Origin: Chara braunii
Lineage: Eukaryota; Streptophyta; Charophyceae; Charales; Characeae
DNA: 28,404 nucleotides
Direction of reading: 5' to 3'
Assembly: GCA_003427395.1 (NCBI GenBank)
Contig: BFEA01000463.1
Location: 9,372-37,775, forward strand
In this document: positions 19,140 to 28,221 of the stretch, in pieces
Layout: every line of letters begins with the position of its first letter
Position numbering within the stretch: the stretch's first letter is position 1
The notes under the pieces: model-generated
The model's input: only the letters and a program-made list of their open reading frames with translations
Told to the model about the DNA's origin: nothing
Database searches by the model: none
Program-made: the position numbers and the translations under genes

Positions 19140-19323
19140 AGAATGATGTTTCCCCCCCTCCCCCTCAACAAACAGTTACGTTTATTATACAAAGTGGGAA
19201 ACGGGGGTCCAACGTCCCTCACACAATGGTGTTATTTCTGTTCATCAGATTGCCTGTATCGGGATTCGAACTCGAGTCTGTATCTCAACAGGTCACCGGG
19301 TGTACCACCTGAGCTAGGCCAGT
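19140..19323 (-). mobile_element. tRNA-derived SINE
   Basis: On the minus strand, a tRNA-like head starts near 19323. It has an A box, TAGCTCAGGTGGTA (from 19316), and a B box, GTTCGAATCC, whose start lies 45 bases downstream, the spacing of a real tRNA. The T arm is nearly complete (TCGAG, TTCGAAT, CCCGA), but the acceptor arms do not pair and the anticodon arm is imperfect, so it is not a working tRNA. A non-tRNA body follows toward 19140 (GGGACGTTGGACCCC, TTGTATAATAAACG). The 3' boundary is uncertain and no target duplication was found. Confidence 0.6.
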
Positions 19324-19419
19324 TGCTTGATGGGACTGAGGGCATACTCACACGGGCTCGCATTTTCGCATTTTTATAAATCGTAAATTATAGATGATTT
19401 TTTTATTCTCTAACAAGCC

Positions 19420-19652
19420 TGCTCAGTCAATCCCCTGGAGTCCAGGGTAATCAATGCTGGCACGAATCTCATACAATTCTGTTCTGATGTACCTGAACTG
19501 GTCTGTATATGGGACGCTGGACCCGTTTTCCAGTAGGTGGTGCTCCCCACCAATAGATGGAGCCCCTTCCCAGGTGCTAGTGGTGTCTGTTTTTATCAGC
19601 ATCACTAGCACTCGTGGGAAAGTGTGTTTCGAAAAAAAAAAAAAAAAAAAAA
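19420..19652 (+). repeat. Poly-A-tailed repeat, possible SINE relative
   Basis: This segment ends in a run of about 22 A (19631-19652). It contains GGGACGCTGGACCCGTTTTCC near 19512, close to GGGACGTTGGACCCCCGTTTCC in the minus-strand SINE body. No A/B-box head was recognised, so it may be a truncated relative in the opposite orientation. Confidence 0.35.
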
Positions 19653-20299
19653 AGTGATTTTTTGGGTCACACGGGCTACGTATTTTACGTTTTCACGCAA
19701 ATGGGCACGTAAATGTCAACAACTTGGACAACCGCGGGGTTACATATTTTGCGGGAACCTCTTAAGGTCCCCGCAATTGCGTATTTCTCTTATGTAGCAG
19801 ACCCACCATGTGTGGTGCTCCGCTAATGACAGAGATGGAGATGGAGGAAGAAGGGGGGGAGCAAGATGCACAGCGCAGCTCCCCACGCAAGACTCCAACA
19901 CACGTACTCCAAAATGTGCAACTGAAGAATGAGGATGAAACAAACAACTGCTGGGGTATACCCCAGCGGACTGACTGGACTGGACTGGACTGGCTGGTAC
20001 CGACAGAGGTACCTGCCTGGACTGGACTGGACTGCCCCCGAATAGAACACATGCCTGTGAGAACAGGCCAATGGGCTGGTCTCACAGGCCAACCAGAGGT
20101 CCGCTACACGATCCTCGGCCTGTATGGATCGCCTAGATGCAAACACGCTTCCGCCAAGAAGCGGAACTCTATCAAAGAAAAAGAAAACCTGAGTCGTCTA
20201 GGATGCGGAGCAAGCTCCATGCTGAGTCCATGCGATGCAACCTACGATAGAAAATGTCACAAACAGCAATGTCACAGCTAACAGCCTAAGTGAAAGCAA
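19653..20299. other. Unassigned spacer
   Basis: A plus-strand open frame (19808-20281) has no recognisable domain and runs through a GGACT/TGGAC pentamer repeat at 19971-20035, so I do not call it a gene. Confidence 0.3.
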
Positions 20300-20515
20300 A
20301 AACAACTTACTAGCATACATGTCATAGGAAAGCCAAAGCAACTAATTAGCATACATGTCCTAGGAAAGAAGAAAGTAGTGACAACTAGATCCTAGAATGT
20401 TGGAGGCAGTAGCCTCAGTCTGGGAACAACTGACTAGTGTATAAGTCCTAAGAACAGCAAAAGCAGAACAGCTAAGTCCTATAAATGTCAGAGGCAGTAG
20501 CCTCAGTCTGAGAGC
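20300..20515. repeat. Short tandem duplications
   Basis: TAGCATACATGTC(A/C)TAGGAAAG occurs twice about 35 bp apart near 20312 and 20347. The hairpin GAGGCAGTAGCCTC, followed by AGTCTG, occurs at 20403 and 20491. Whether this is part of the retrotransposon's downstream LTR is not clear. Confidence 0.6.
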
Positions 20516-21253
20516 AACAAAGCAACAACAAGTCAACCATATGTCACAGGAGAAGTGTGTCGCAAACCAAAGGGTGGGATGGTCTCTGAGGGTGGCGAAT
20601 GCAGCCTAGGGGTCGAAAACTGCTAAGGGCATCCAGACATAGTGACAGGGGCAAACACATGTCATCAGGCTCAATGAGGGTAGGGAAATAGAGCGAACAG
20701 AACCAATGACCCTAACAGATAGACCATTAGGGCGGGTAATGCTCGACTAAGGGGTAACCGCTATGGAGGGTCGACCATGCAAGGGAACAAGGGAGCCTGG
20801 TATACTGGGCGCACCTAGATGAAGCATGCGGGGCTGCCTAACTAGGGCGTGAGGGTTGGCGAAGGGTAAAAAAATGATGGGTAAGGGAATCATGCAAATG
20901 ACTCCTAAAGTGAGGGAAGTCGGAGCTAGATCCGTAAGATGGGAAGCCAGGGCAACGCTACGGTCTCGATGCCTATGCGTATACCAAGGGAGAGCCCAAC
21001 TCAGAGGAACCCGGCTAAAGGGAGGCCATCATGCGACACAAGAAGGTACTGTATAGGGTAAAGTGGTAAGAGAGTGGCGACGTCTGAAGTAGGCAGAGCT
21101 GATCGTGACGAAGTCCATGAAGCTGCCGATGACGTCCACGATGAGAAATCCGGAATGCCGTCGAGGAAGAGCCGCAACGTCGACGTGCTGAAGTAGCAAA
21201 ACTAGAGTGGATGGAGTACTGAGAAGTCAAGGGCGTGGGAAGGTAAGTCAGAG
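20516..21253. other. 3' flank of the retrotransposon
   Basis: This lies just downstream of pol on the minus strand, where a polypurine tract and 3' LTR are expected. I could not define either: no TG...CA boundary and no match to the right flank was seen. G-rich on the plus strand with many AGGGT words. Confidence 0.3.
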
Positions 21254-21549
21254 TCAATCGTTGTATCGAGCAGGACGATGACGAGTGCGTTGTGGACGCT
21301 CAGAAGCATCCGGCTGCTGCTGAAGGTCTGCCATAGATGGAGCAGGCTCGACTTCAGCGGTCTCCTCAGCCGGGGGAGAAGGAGGAGGGTCAGTGGGCTG
21401 AGGAGGAGCAGTGAACCCAGCATGACGAGCACGGTCATAGGCACACACCAACATGTGAGCGTGCTGCAAGTGCTCGAGGGGCTCCCTGGTAGCCTCCTCA
21501 TCAGGGTAACCGTTCCAACGTATGAGATACTCGACGTGGGGAGGGTTGT
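21254..21549 (-). pseudogene. pol: pol C-terminus: chromodomain
   Basis: After a -1 frame change near 21545-21565, the frame reads HVEYLIRWNGYPDEEATREP, the core of a chromodomain, followed by LEHLQHA. In related chromoviruses this domain binds modified histones and steers integration. The IRWNGY tryptophan is kept, but the later tryptophan of the usual TWEP is Arg, and the N-terminal strand is split by the frame change. A Pro/Glu-rich tail of about 70 residues ends at TGA 21256-21254, which I take as the natural pol terminus. Confidence 0.75.
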
Positions 21550-23569
21550 CGTCGATGACTCTTCGTGGTCGTCCACCATGATGGGTGGAGGGCGCTCGTA
21601 TGGTCGTCCAGCGAAACGCTCAGACGGTCTGCGGTAAGGACGCAGTAACGAGACGTGGTAGACATCGTGCACATGAGTCTGGCGTAGGTAGTCGGGGAGC
21701 TTCACACGAAAGTTGACCGGGCTAGATGTTGTATCAGTACCGACGGCCTGGAGGATGCGGCATGGGCCAAAGAAGCGACGTCGAAACTTGCGAAGCGTGT
21801 CCGCTTCGAGCTGTAAGTGGCGGGCGTCAATAAGCACATCATCACCGACTTTGAATGGATGATCCATCCTCGATCGGTTCGCACGTGCTGCCATGCGAGT
21901 TTGGGAAGCGGCCATGTGCTTGTGTGCGGTCTTCATGATCGACGTCATGTGTGCAACCCAATCATCCAGCGCGGGACAACTCGTGTCGGGGTGCAGCTAG
22001 GATGGTCGAAGGAAGTCCGCGGGAACACGCGAGTGATAGCCGAGGTCGTAATAGTAAGGCGACATCCACGTGGCTGGCGAGACGGCGTGGTTGTAGGCTA
22101 TCTCCGCGTGGGCAAGATGGAGATCCCACTGTTGGTCATCAAGAACAATCTTTCGGAGAATATCTCCGAGAGTCATGTTTGTGATCTCGGTCAGACCATC
22201 AGTGTGAGGATGGTAAGACGAGGAGAAGCGGAGGTGAGTGTCATACACCTCGTGGAGCCGTCGCCAGAATCGGCTGGTAAAGCGCGGGTCACGGTCAAAT
22301 ATGATGCTCAAAGGTAAGCCGTGGTCACGCACGACTCGGTCAAACACGATGTCGGCGACCTCACGTGTACTGGTGGCATAGCGGCACGGAACAAAGCGTG
22401 CACGCTTCGTGAAGCGGTCGACGACGACCAGGATANCATCATGANCGCNAGGGGTCGGAGGACGAAGNGGACCGATAAAGTCCATCGAGATGGACTGCCA
22501 ACGACCCTCAGGGATAGGAAGAGGCTGGAGCAAACCATAAGGCAAGTGGTTTGCACTGTTCACCTCCCGACAGGTGGGAAACTCTGCGACGTAGTCCTTC
22601 ACAAAATCCTTGCGCTTCAGCCAGACGTACAGGCGGCTCACACGAGCCAATGTCTTATGGAAGCCCATATGACCGGCGGCTGCCTGGTCATGGAACTCTG
22701 CTACTGCTCGGACACGTAGCTGTCCAATGGAGGGAACGCAAATACGGGGCTCTCTGGTGCCCTGTGAACCGTGCCAGTACACAAGACCGTTGTCCCCAAA
22801 AGAGTAGTTCGGGATGGTCTTGCCACTCTGAAGGGTCGCGTGGATGTTGCGATAGTCGGGACAGTGGCGGTACTGAGTGCGAAACTCGTCGATCACCGAG
22901 TGGTGGACGGTGGTGACTGAGATGGAAGAGAGCTGGATCTGCTCCTGGTCGTGATCAGTGCGCCGGGATAGGGAATCTGCGATCCGATTAGTCTCACCCT
23001 TGATGTGCTCAGTGGTGAAACTAAACTCGGATAGGTCGCGCCACCAGTGAGCCTGTTGAGGAGTGAGCTTCGGTTTTGTCAGAAAAGCCTCGACAACAGA
23101 GTTGTCCGTACGCACCATGAACAGTGCCCTGTGCAGGTAGTGACGCCAGTGCCAAGCGGCATAAACTACTGCGAGAACCTCACGTTCATCAGCAGTGTAG
23201 TTTATCTCGGCGGGCAGGAGCTGACGGGAGTAGAAGGCTATCGGATAATCACCTGAGCGAGACTCGACAGTGCCGTCCTCGACGATGGTAGGAGAATAGT
23301 CAATAGAGGGCTCGTCAGTAGTTGGACGAGTAGGCGTCAGTCGGGAAGCAGTGGTAGGGGTAGGTGGTGGGAAGCGAGGGATACGAGGATGAGAGGAATC
23401 AGAAGAGGAGGGGAAGACCTGAGAAACCACTGCTCCAACAGCGAAGTCTGACGCGTCGGTGGTAAGGATAAAAGGGCGATCAAAATCGGGTACGTGAAGA
23501 ACCGGTGCGCATGTCACCAACTTCTTGAGGGCGCGGAAGGCGTCCTCGTGGAGGGGTGTCCAAGCCCAG
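21550..23569 (-). pseudogene. pol: pol: RNase H and integrase, interrupted
   Basis: RNase H keeps its acidic residues: TTDASDF (D22 counted from 23520), TADEREVLAVV (E112), RTDN (D139) and IADSLSRR (D182). Between the first and second strands is a Pro/Ser/Thr-rich insert of about 57 residues (23418-23248). Integrase follows. Its zinc domain has FHD...GHMGFHKT but EFPTC where the family has two Cys, so the first Cys is Phe (TTT). The catalytic core has D347, D409 and E445, with 35 residues between the last two, the exact DD35E spacing. Four N bases (22436, 22445, 22449, 22468) blur the segment after D347. TAG at 21999-21997 interrupts just after the core. The frame continues with KVGDDVLIDARHL and VHDVYHVSLLRPY, the GPY/F-type C-terminal region, until a frame change near 21555. 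Confidence 0.9.
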
Positions 23570-25499
23570 GGTGGCCTGGTTCTTCCGGAGGAGGGTGAAG
23601 GTAAGGACGTAGGAATACCTAGCGTATCCCCGAATGAAATTACTATAATAGCTGGTCAGGCCTAGGAAGATGCGAAGCTGCTTGGCGGATGTGGGGGCGG
23701 GCCACCCCGCAATAACAGTGATCTTCGCGTCGTCCATGTGGAGACCCTGGTCAGACACGTAGTGTCCTAAGAAATCTACTTTGTGCTGGGCAAAGAGGCA
23801 CTTGCTCAACTTGGCGTAGAAGCCATGTCTGCGCAAGCGGTCAAGGACGTCGCGGAGGTGTCTGAGGTGCTCCTCAAGGGTACGACTGTAGACCAGGATA
23901 TCGTCGAGGTAGACTAGAACGTACTGCTCTAGGATGTCCCTAAAGATGTCGTTCATCGCCCTCTGGAAGGTAGCGGGTGCGTTGGTGAGGCGGAATGGCA
24001 TCACCGTAAACTCGTAGTGGCCGAAGTGCGATCGGAACGCGGTCTTCAGCTGGTCGGCTGCAGCGACGCGGATCTAATGGTAACCGCTATGAAGATCAAT
24101 CTTCGTAAAGAAGCGGTTGCTTGCTAGGCGGTCGAACAACTGATCGGAACGGGGCATGGGGTAGCTGTTCTTAACCGTGTAGCGGTTGAGACCGCGGTAG
24201 TCGATGTAGAGACGAAGAGTTCCATCCGCTTTGCGAGCAAAGAGGACGGGTGCACCCCACGGGGAGTTACTGGGTTTAATGAAACCCAGTCTCAGGAGCT
24301 CCTCAAGCTGACGCTTGAGTTCGGTGGCCTCGGGGATCGAGAGTCTGTAGGGTGCCTGGTGGTGAACACGATAGTCAGGCTCAAGCCGAAAGGAGTGCTC
24401 GACGTCACGCATCGATGGGATGCCGGTGTACGAGAACGACGATGGAAAAACGTCGTGGTACTCTCGGATGAGGTCACGAACTGTGGGCTCCAGGTCAGCC
24501 GTATATCGTGTGAGTTCCTCAGCGTCAGCGTCAGCGTGCGACGGCGGGGTGGACTCGACGGACGGCGGGGGGACGAAAGTAGAGATGGGAGCCATGGAGA
24601 TAGAAGGAGGATATGGCTCCAGAGGGATGAGCTCGGTGTCAGGACAGGGTGGATCATAGTGTAAGAGATCCGTCACGTTCACTATAAAGAAGGTAACGTC
24701 GTCCTGTCGGATGAAGTGGGCGAACTGCCGAGGTGAAGTGACAGTGATAGAAGGAGATGGTGTGGGCACGGAAGGCTCCGGGGGAGGAGGATCGGGGCGT
24801 GGTGTCACAGTGGTACCTATGAAAGGTACGCGATACGTCTGTCCACACTTCGTTTTAAGAACGAGAGTGTAGGTCGCCCAATCGGCCTCGGTGCTGCGGA
24901 ACCGACGAGACCACGGAGTGCCGAGAATGAAGTCGTACCCCGTCTCCATCGCATCGAAATATGTAGAGGAGCGGTGGCGACGAGACGCCGGGGAACGATC
25001 AGTCGACTTGAGAGAGAGGAAGAAAGGGAGGTCGGTGACCATCTGATCGAAGAAGCGCTGGGTCTTGTCATCCCCTAGGGTAACGGAGATAGGAGTCGGA
25101 GACCCTGTCGTGGGTAAGCGGCCTTCTTTGACCACGCGTGGGTGAATGAAGTCGCCCTGAGAACCGGAATCCCACAGCGCTGAGTACACCCTCGTGGAGG
25201 TCCCGAGTCGTACTGGGATGATTAGGAGGGTGCCATCAGGGTCAGAGAGGATGGTGAGAAGGCGACGCAGTGCAGCGACATGGAGGGTGAGTCGCTCCTT
25301 ACGAGCTTGGAGCATGCTCAAGTCCAGAAGAGAGGACACAACGTCCTCGCGAGTAGCGAGCTGCTCGCTGCAACGGGCTGAGCGAATGGCTCGACGCGGC
25401 GGTCGTCGCGGCGGGGAAGGAGGGGAGACGGTGGTCTACAGAGGCGCAGGCGGTATTGCGACAAAGGGCTGAGTACACTCTGTCGAGTTCTGCGATACC
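23570..25499 (-). pseudogene. pol: pol: protease and reverse transcriptase, interrupted
   Basis: The frame is +1 relative to gag and is open, apart from TAG at 25438-25436, well before the protease. The aspartic protease motif [10 protein letters not shown] has its catalytic Asp at 25171-25169. A Pro-rich spacer follows, then [34 protein letters not shown] and motif [10 protein letters not shown] (Asp 24097-24095). A TAG at 24076-24074 stands exactly where the family has the invariant Gln of SGYHQIR. Beyond it, motif B reads MPFRLTNAPATFQ, with Arg where Gly is usual, and the YLDD active site is intact (23905-23900). FLGLTSYYSNFIRGYA leads to the connection domain, where one extra base in the CCC at 23569-23571 shifts the frame into RNase H. 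The catalytic Asp residues survive, so the damage looks recent relative to point-mutation decay. Confidence 0.9.
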
Positions 25500-27617
25500 T
25501 CAACTCCAGTAGCGAGAGGGGCGAACCGCGACGGAGATGTCGGGAAACCCACTACTGAGGATGGCGCAGGTGTACACTGCACCGTGGCTAGGAGGCGCCG
25601 CGGGGATGAGAGGCGCCGGGGGGGACTGAGCACGACGCTGGCGGGAAAGTTCAGCGTAGTGGCGGTCGAGGGCGGTAGTGTAAGGGCACCACCAGGAGGT
25701 ATGACCGTCCAAGCGGCAACGCAAACATCCATGCCGACCCAAAATAGTCGCGCGCTCCTCAGCGGAAAGGACACCGCGAGGAGGAACAAAGCCCTGAGGG
25801 AGGTCCTGCTGAGGGACCTCGGGGGGCGACGCGCCAGCGTGACCAGGGCGGCTGTGTGTCCGGGAGAGGGTGGAGAGGATGAGCTGGAGGCGCTCAGCCA
25901 TAGGGAGAATAGAGTCCTCCAGGTGGTGCTGGACGGCCTCGCAAAGGTCGAGGTCGTCGCTATGGTCACCCTCTAGCAACAGCGGGGCACCTGCGTCCTG
26001 CTCACCATACTCGAGCGTGCTGAAGCGGTGCGAGAAATGGTGGCCCTGCTGCGTGGAACGGCGGGGGCGACCGTGGAAAGGGGAACGGCGCTGGGAAGTG
26101 CCGTGAGAGGAGGAGAAGGCGTAACCAGTACGCTGTGGCTGGGAGGAGGAGGCGAGGTGAAGACGGGCCCGCATCCGCTGATGGTCCCTGGCGGCATCGT
26201 AAGCCTGCGGGGCCGATGTGAACGCGTACCGCCATAGTTCGGAGCGATACTCAAGCGGAAGGCTGGCCAAGAAACGATCGATAAGGGCCGCCTCGGGGAG
26301 GAACGCCATGTCACAAATGAGGCGGGCGTCCTGAAAGACCTGGATGTGGCGATCCAGGCCGGAAGCGCCACCAGAGTCAGACCAGCGTGTAGTGACGACA
26401 CGCTCGAAGGCGTTAGTCACATCATACCGGGCTTTGAAGCAATCCTCGAGGAACGCCTGGAAATCCATGAAGGTCGGAGTCCGACCCGCACGAACGGAGT
26501 AAGCATAGAAATCCTCCCAGGCGTCGGAAGGACCGCCATGCAGGCGCGTGGAGAGGTGAGCCACCCACGTGTCGGGTGCGGCACCCATGAGCTGGAGCGT
26601 GCGGGTGGCAGACTGTAGCCACCGAGACACGCGTATGCCAGTACCGTCATACAAGGCAATGTCCGTCAAGCGGACGAGTGGTGCGCCACCATTTTGGCGG
26701 CGAGGAGAACGGGAAGCAGGGGACTGTGCTACGGCTGAATAAGTCGGCGCAGGTCCTGGAGAAGGAGGCACAGATGACTGTACGCCCAGGCCGCATGGAG
26801 GAGCGGCGGGAGAAACAGCGACAGGCTGCACGGGAGCTGCGGTAGAAAATGTCGCAGCAACCGAGGGGATGGGGAGGAGGTAGGATGGGGATGGGTAGGG
26901 TGCAGGGTGAGGGAAGCGAGCCTGCATGGAAGGAAGAATAGAGGAAGAAGGGGGTGCGTCGGAAGGCGCGGGCACCTGCGAGGGTGGGGGTGGCTGAAGG
27001 CGTGAGAGGGCGAGGTCGGTCCGCAGCTGGGCGATCTCGTCCTCGAGACCTCGAACGTAGGTTGAGCGAGGTGTGGCAGGTGGAGACGCACGAGCAGCGT
27101 GAGGCATCCCACAATGGGGAGAGCCAGATGGCGCTGCGGTCATGCGAAGAGGAGGGAGAAGTGGGGCACCCGGAAAAGTTGCGACCAAGGTAGCGGGTCG
27201 TGGTACCGTGGCCGTAGTGACCGGGGTCTGGGCGGATGCGCTCGTAGACTGAGCGAGGACCTGAGTCGTGGCGGCCGCCGTGCTAGGGGCGTGGACGGTC
27301 ACCAAGATGGCCGTGTCGGGGGCAGCAGAGGAGGAAGCTCCACCGTGGCCACCCTGTCGGAGAACGGGGGACCCGGACTAGGACCCAGGAGATTGAGGGC
27401 ACACAGCGTCCTGGAGTTGCTGCACGCCGGCAGCAAGGGTCGCCACTTGCGCCTGTACGGGCGCGAGGGTCGCGAGTTGCTCCTAGATGGGCGCAAGGAG
27501 GGAGGTGAGGAGGCTCAAGAGGGTGTGCAGATCCCCTTGGGGCTGGTGGCCCTGGTCCGTCGGCACGGGTGTGGAGCCCTGTGCCGCGTCGACGGCGTGT
27601 GACGCGCCGTCGGCCAT
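25500..27617 (-). pseudogene. gag: gag polyprotein (capsid/nucleocapsid), interrupted
   Basis: Read from ATG 27617-27615 to TGA 25502-25500, this is about 705 codons. That ATG is chosen because the frame is well formed across two TAG codons at residues 45 and 80. The N-terminal part is Pro/Ala/Gln-rich with an internal repeat (LAPI, stop, EQLAT beside LAPVQAQVAT). A short heptad segment near 187-207 may be a coiled coil. Residues ~320-490 resemble the retrotransposon gag (capsid) domain, with W and F positions at RVSRWLQ, AWEDFYAY and LASLPLEYRSELW. A CCHC zinc knuckle, CLRC-RLDGH-TSWWC, lies at 25727-25686 and would bind the RNA genome. The gag frame overlaps the pol frame over about 470 bases. 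Gag would assemble cytoplasmic virus-like particles; this copy would give only a short peptide unless UAG is read through. Confidence 0.85.
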
Positions 27618-27704
27618 GGGAAGGTGACGGGCCGGACTGGAGGGGGCCAGGAGAGGTCCGCGTGAGCGGAGGGCGTAGGGTAGAGTCTGCGGTAGAAAGC
27701 GGCG

Positions 27705-27737
27705 GACGGCGCTAGCAAGGCTAGCGCGGGCGCCGTC
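27705..27737 (-). promoter_or_regulatory. Leader stem-loop upstream of gag
   Basis: Two overlapping inverted repeats lie here: GCGCTAGC (27709-27716) pairs exactly with GCTAGCGC (27720-27727) around a 3-base loop, and GACGGCGC (27705-27712) pairs exactly with GCGCCGTC (27730-27737). The two folds compete for shared bases. The site is about 90 bases upstream of the gag start in the leader RNA, where retroelements keep packaging and dimerisation signals; that role is inferred. Confidence 0.4.
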
Positions 27738-27800
27738 AAAGGGGGAGGGGTGGTTCGGGTCCAGGGTGCCCGAAGAGGAAGGGGAAGTAGGGGGGTTTTG

Positions 27801-27841
27801 AAAAACCCTAAACCCTAGGAAAATCCTAAGAAAACCCTAAC
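27801..27841. repeat. Telomere-like AAACCCT words
   Basis: AAAAACCCTAAACCCTAGG is followed by AAAACCCTAACC. Two tandem AAACCCT units plus degenerate ones resemble a plant telo-box or a short interstitial telomeric tract. It lies upstream of gag in the leader or 5' LTR area. Confidence 0.5.
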
Positions 27842-28186
27842 CGAAGTTTAAGTGGTTATGGTAGGGTACCGGTGACCTAATAAAAAATAAAAAAAATAGC
27901 AAGCATAGGGGGGGGAAGGCGGGAAAAAAAAAAATAAACAGCGAGATTTCGAGAGAAAATAAAAATAAATAAGGAAATAAATAAATAAAAAAAATAATTA
28001 AAGAAATAAGTAAAAAAATGTGAAGGGAAAACAATATTTATTTTTTTGAAATTTTCAGTTGCATTTCCCTACCCCCCACGGGGTCAAGGATGTGCCAAGG
28101 GGAAAGGAGAGATCAAGGTGAGCACACTAGGTTTCAAGATGCCGCAAAAAAAAATAAAAATAAAAAATAAATAGAGAAATAAGAAA

Positions 28187-28221
<35 letters not shown>

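Larger units (their letters stand above)
21254..27617 (-). mobile_element. Ty3/gypsy chromovirus, internal region
   Basis: On the minus strand the order is gag, protease, reverse transcriptase, RNase H, integrase, chromodomain, which is the Ty3/gypsy order; the terminal chromodomain marks a chromovirus. The coding span is about 6.4 kb. It is inactive: five in-frame TAG codons (27485, 27380, 25438, 24076 and 21999 as first bases) and frame changes near 23570 and 21555. Gag and pol end in TGA (25502-25500 and 21256-21254). LTRs, primer-binding site and polypurine tract were not identified, so element boundaries are unknown. It is GC-richer than the surrounding DNA. Confidence 0.9.

Noticed and set aside
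19252-19323. Functional tRNA gene
   Set aside because: A and B boxes are good, but the acceptor arms do not pair and the anticodon arm is imperfect; a SINE head fits better.
19808-20281. Plus-strand open frame of 157 codons
   Set aside because: It crosses a GGACT pentamer repeat and shows no domain; minus-strand frames of similar length overlap it.
21202-21550. Continuation of the integrase frame to a TAG at 21204-21202
   Set aside because: After about 21555 the chromodomain signature is in another frame, so this Leu/Ser-rich stretch is out of frame.
22436-22468. Four N bases in integrase as a biological feature
   Set aside because: Isolated N calls at repeat-family sites are most likely unresolved differences between element copies in the assembly.
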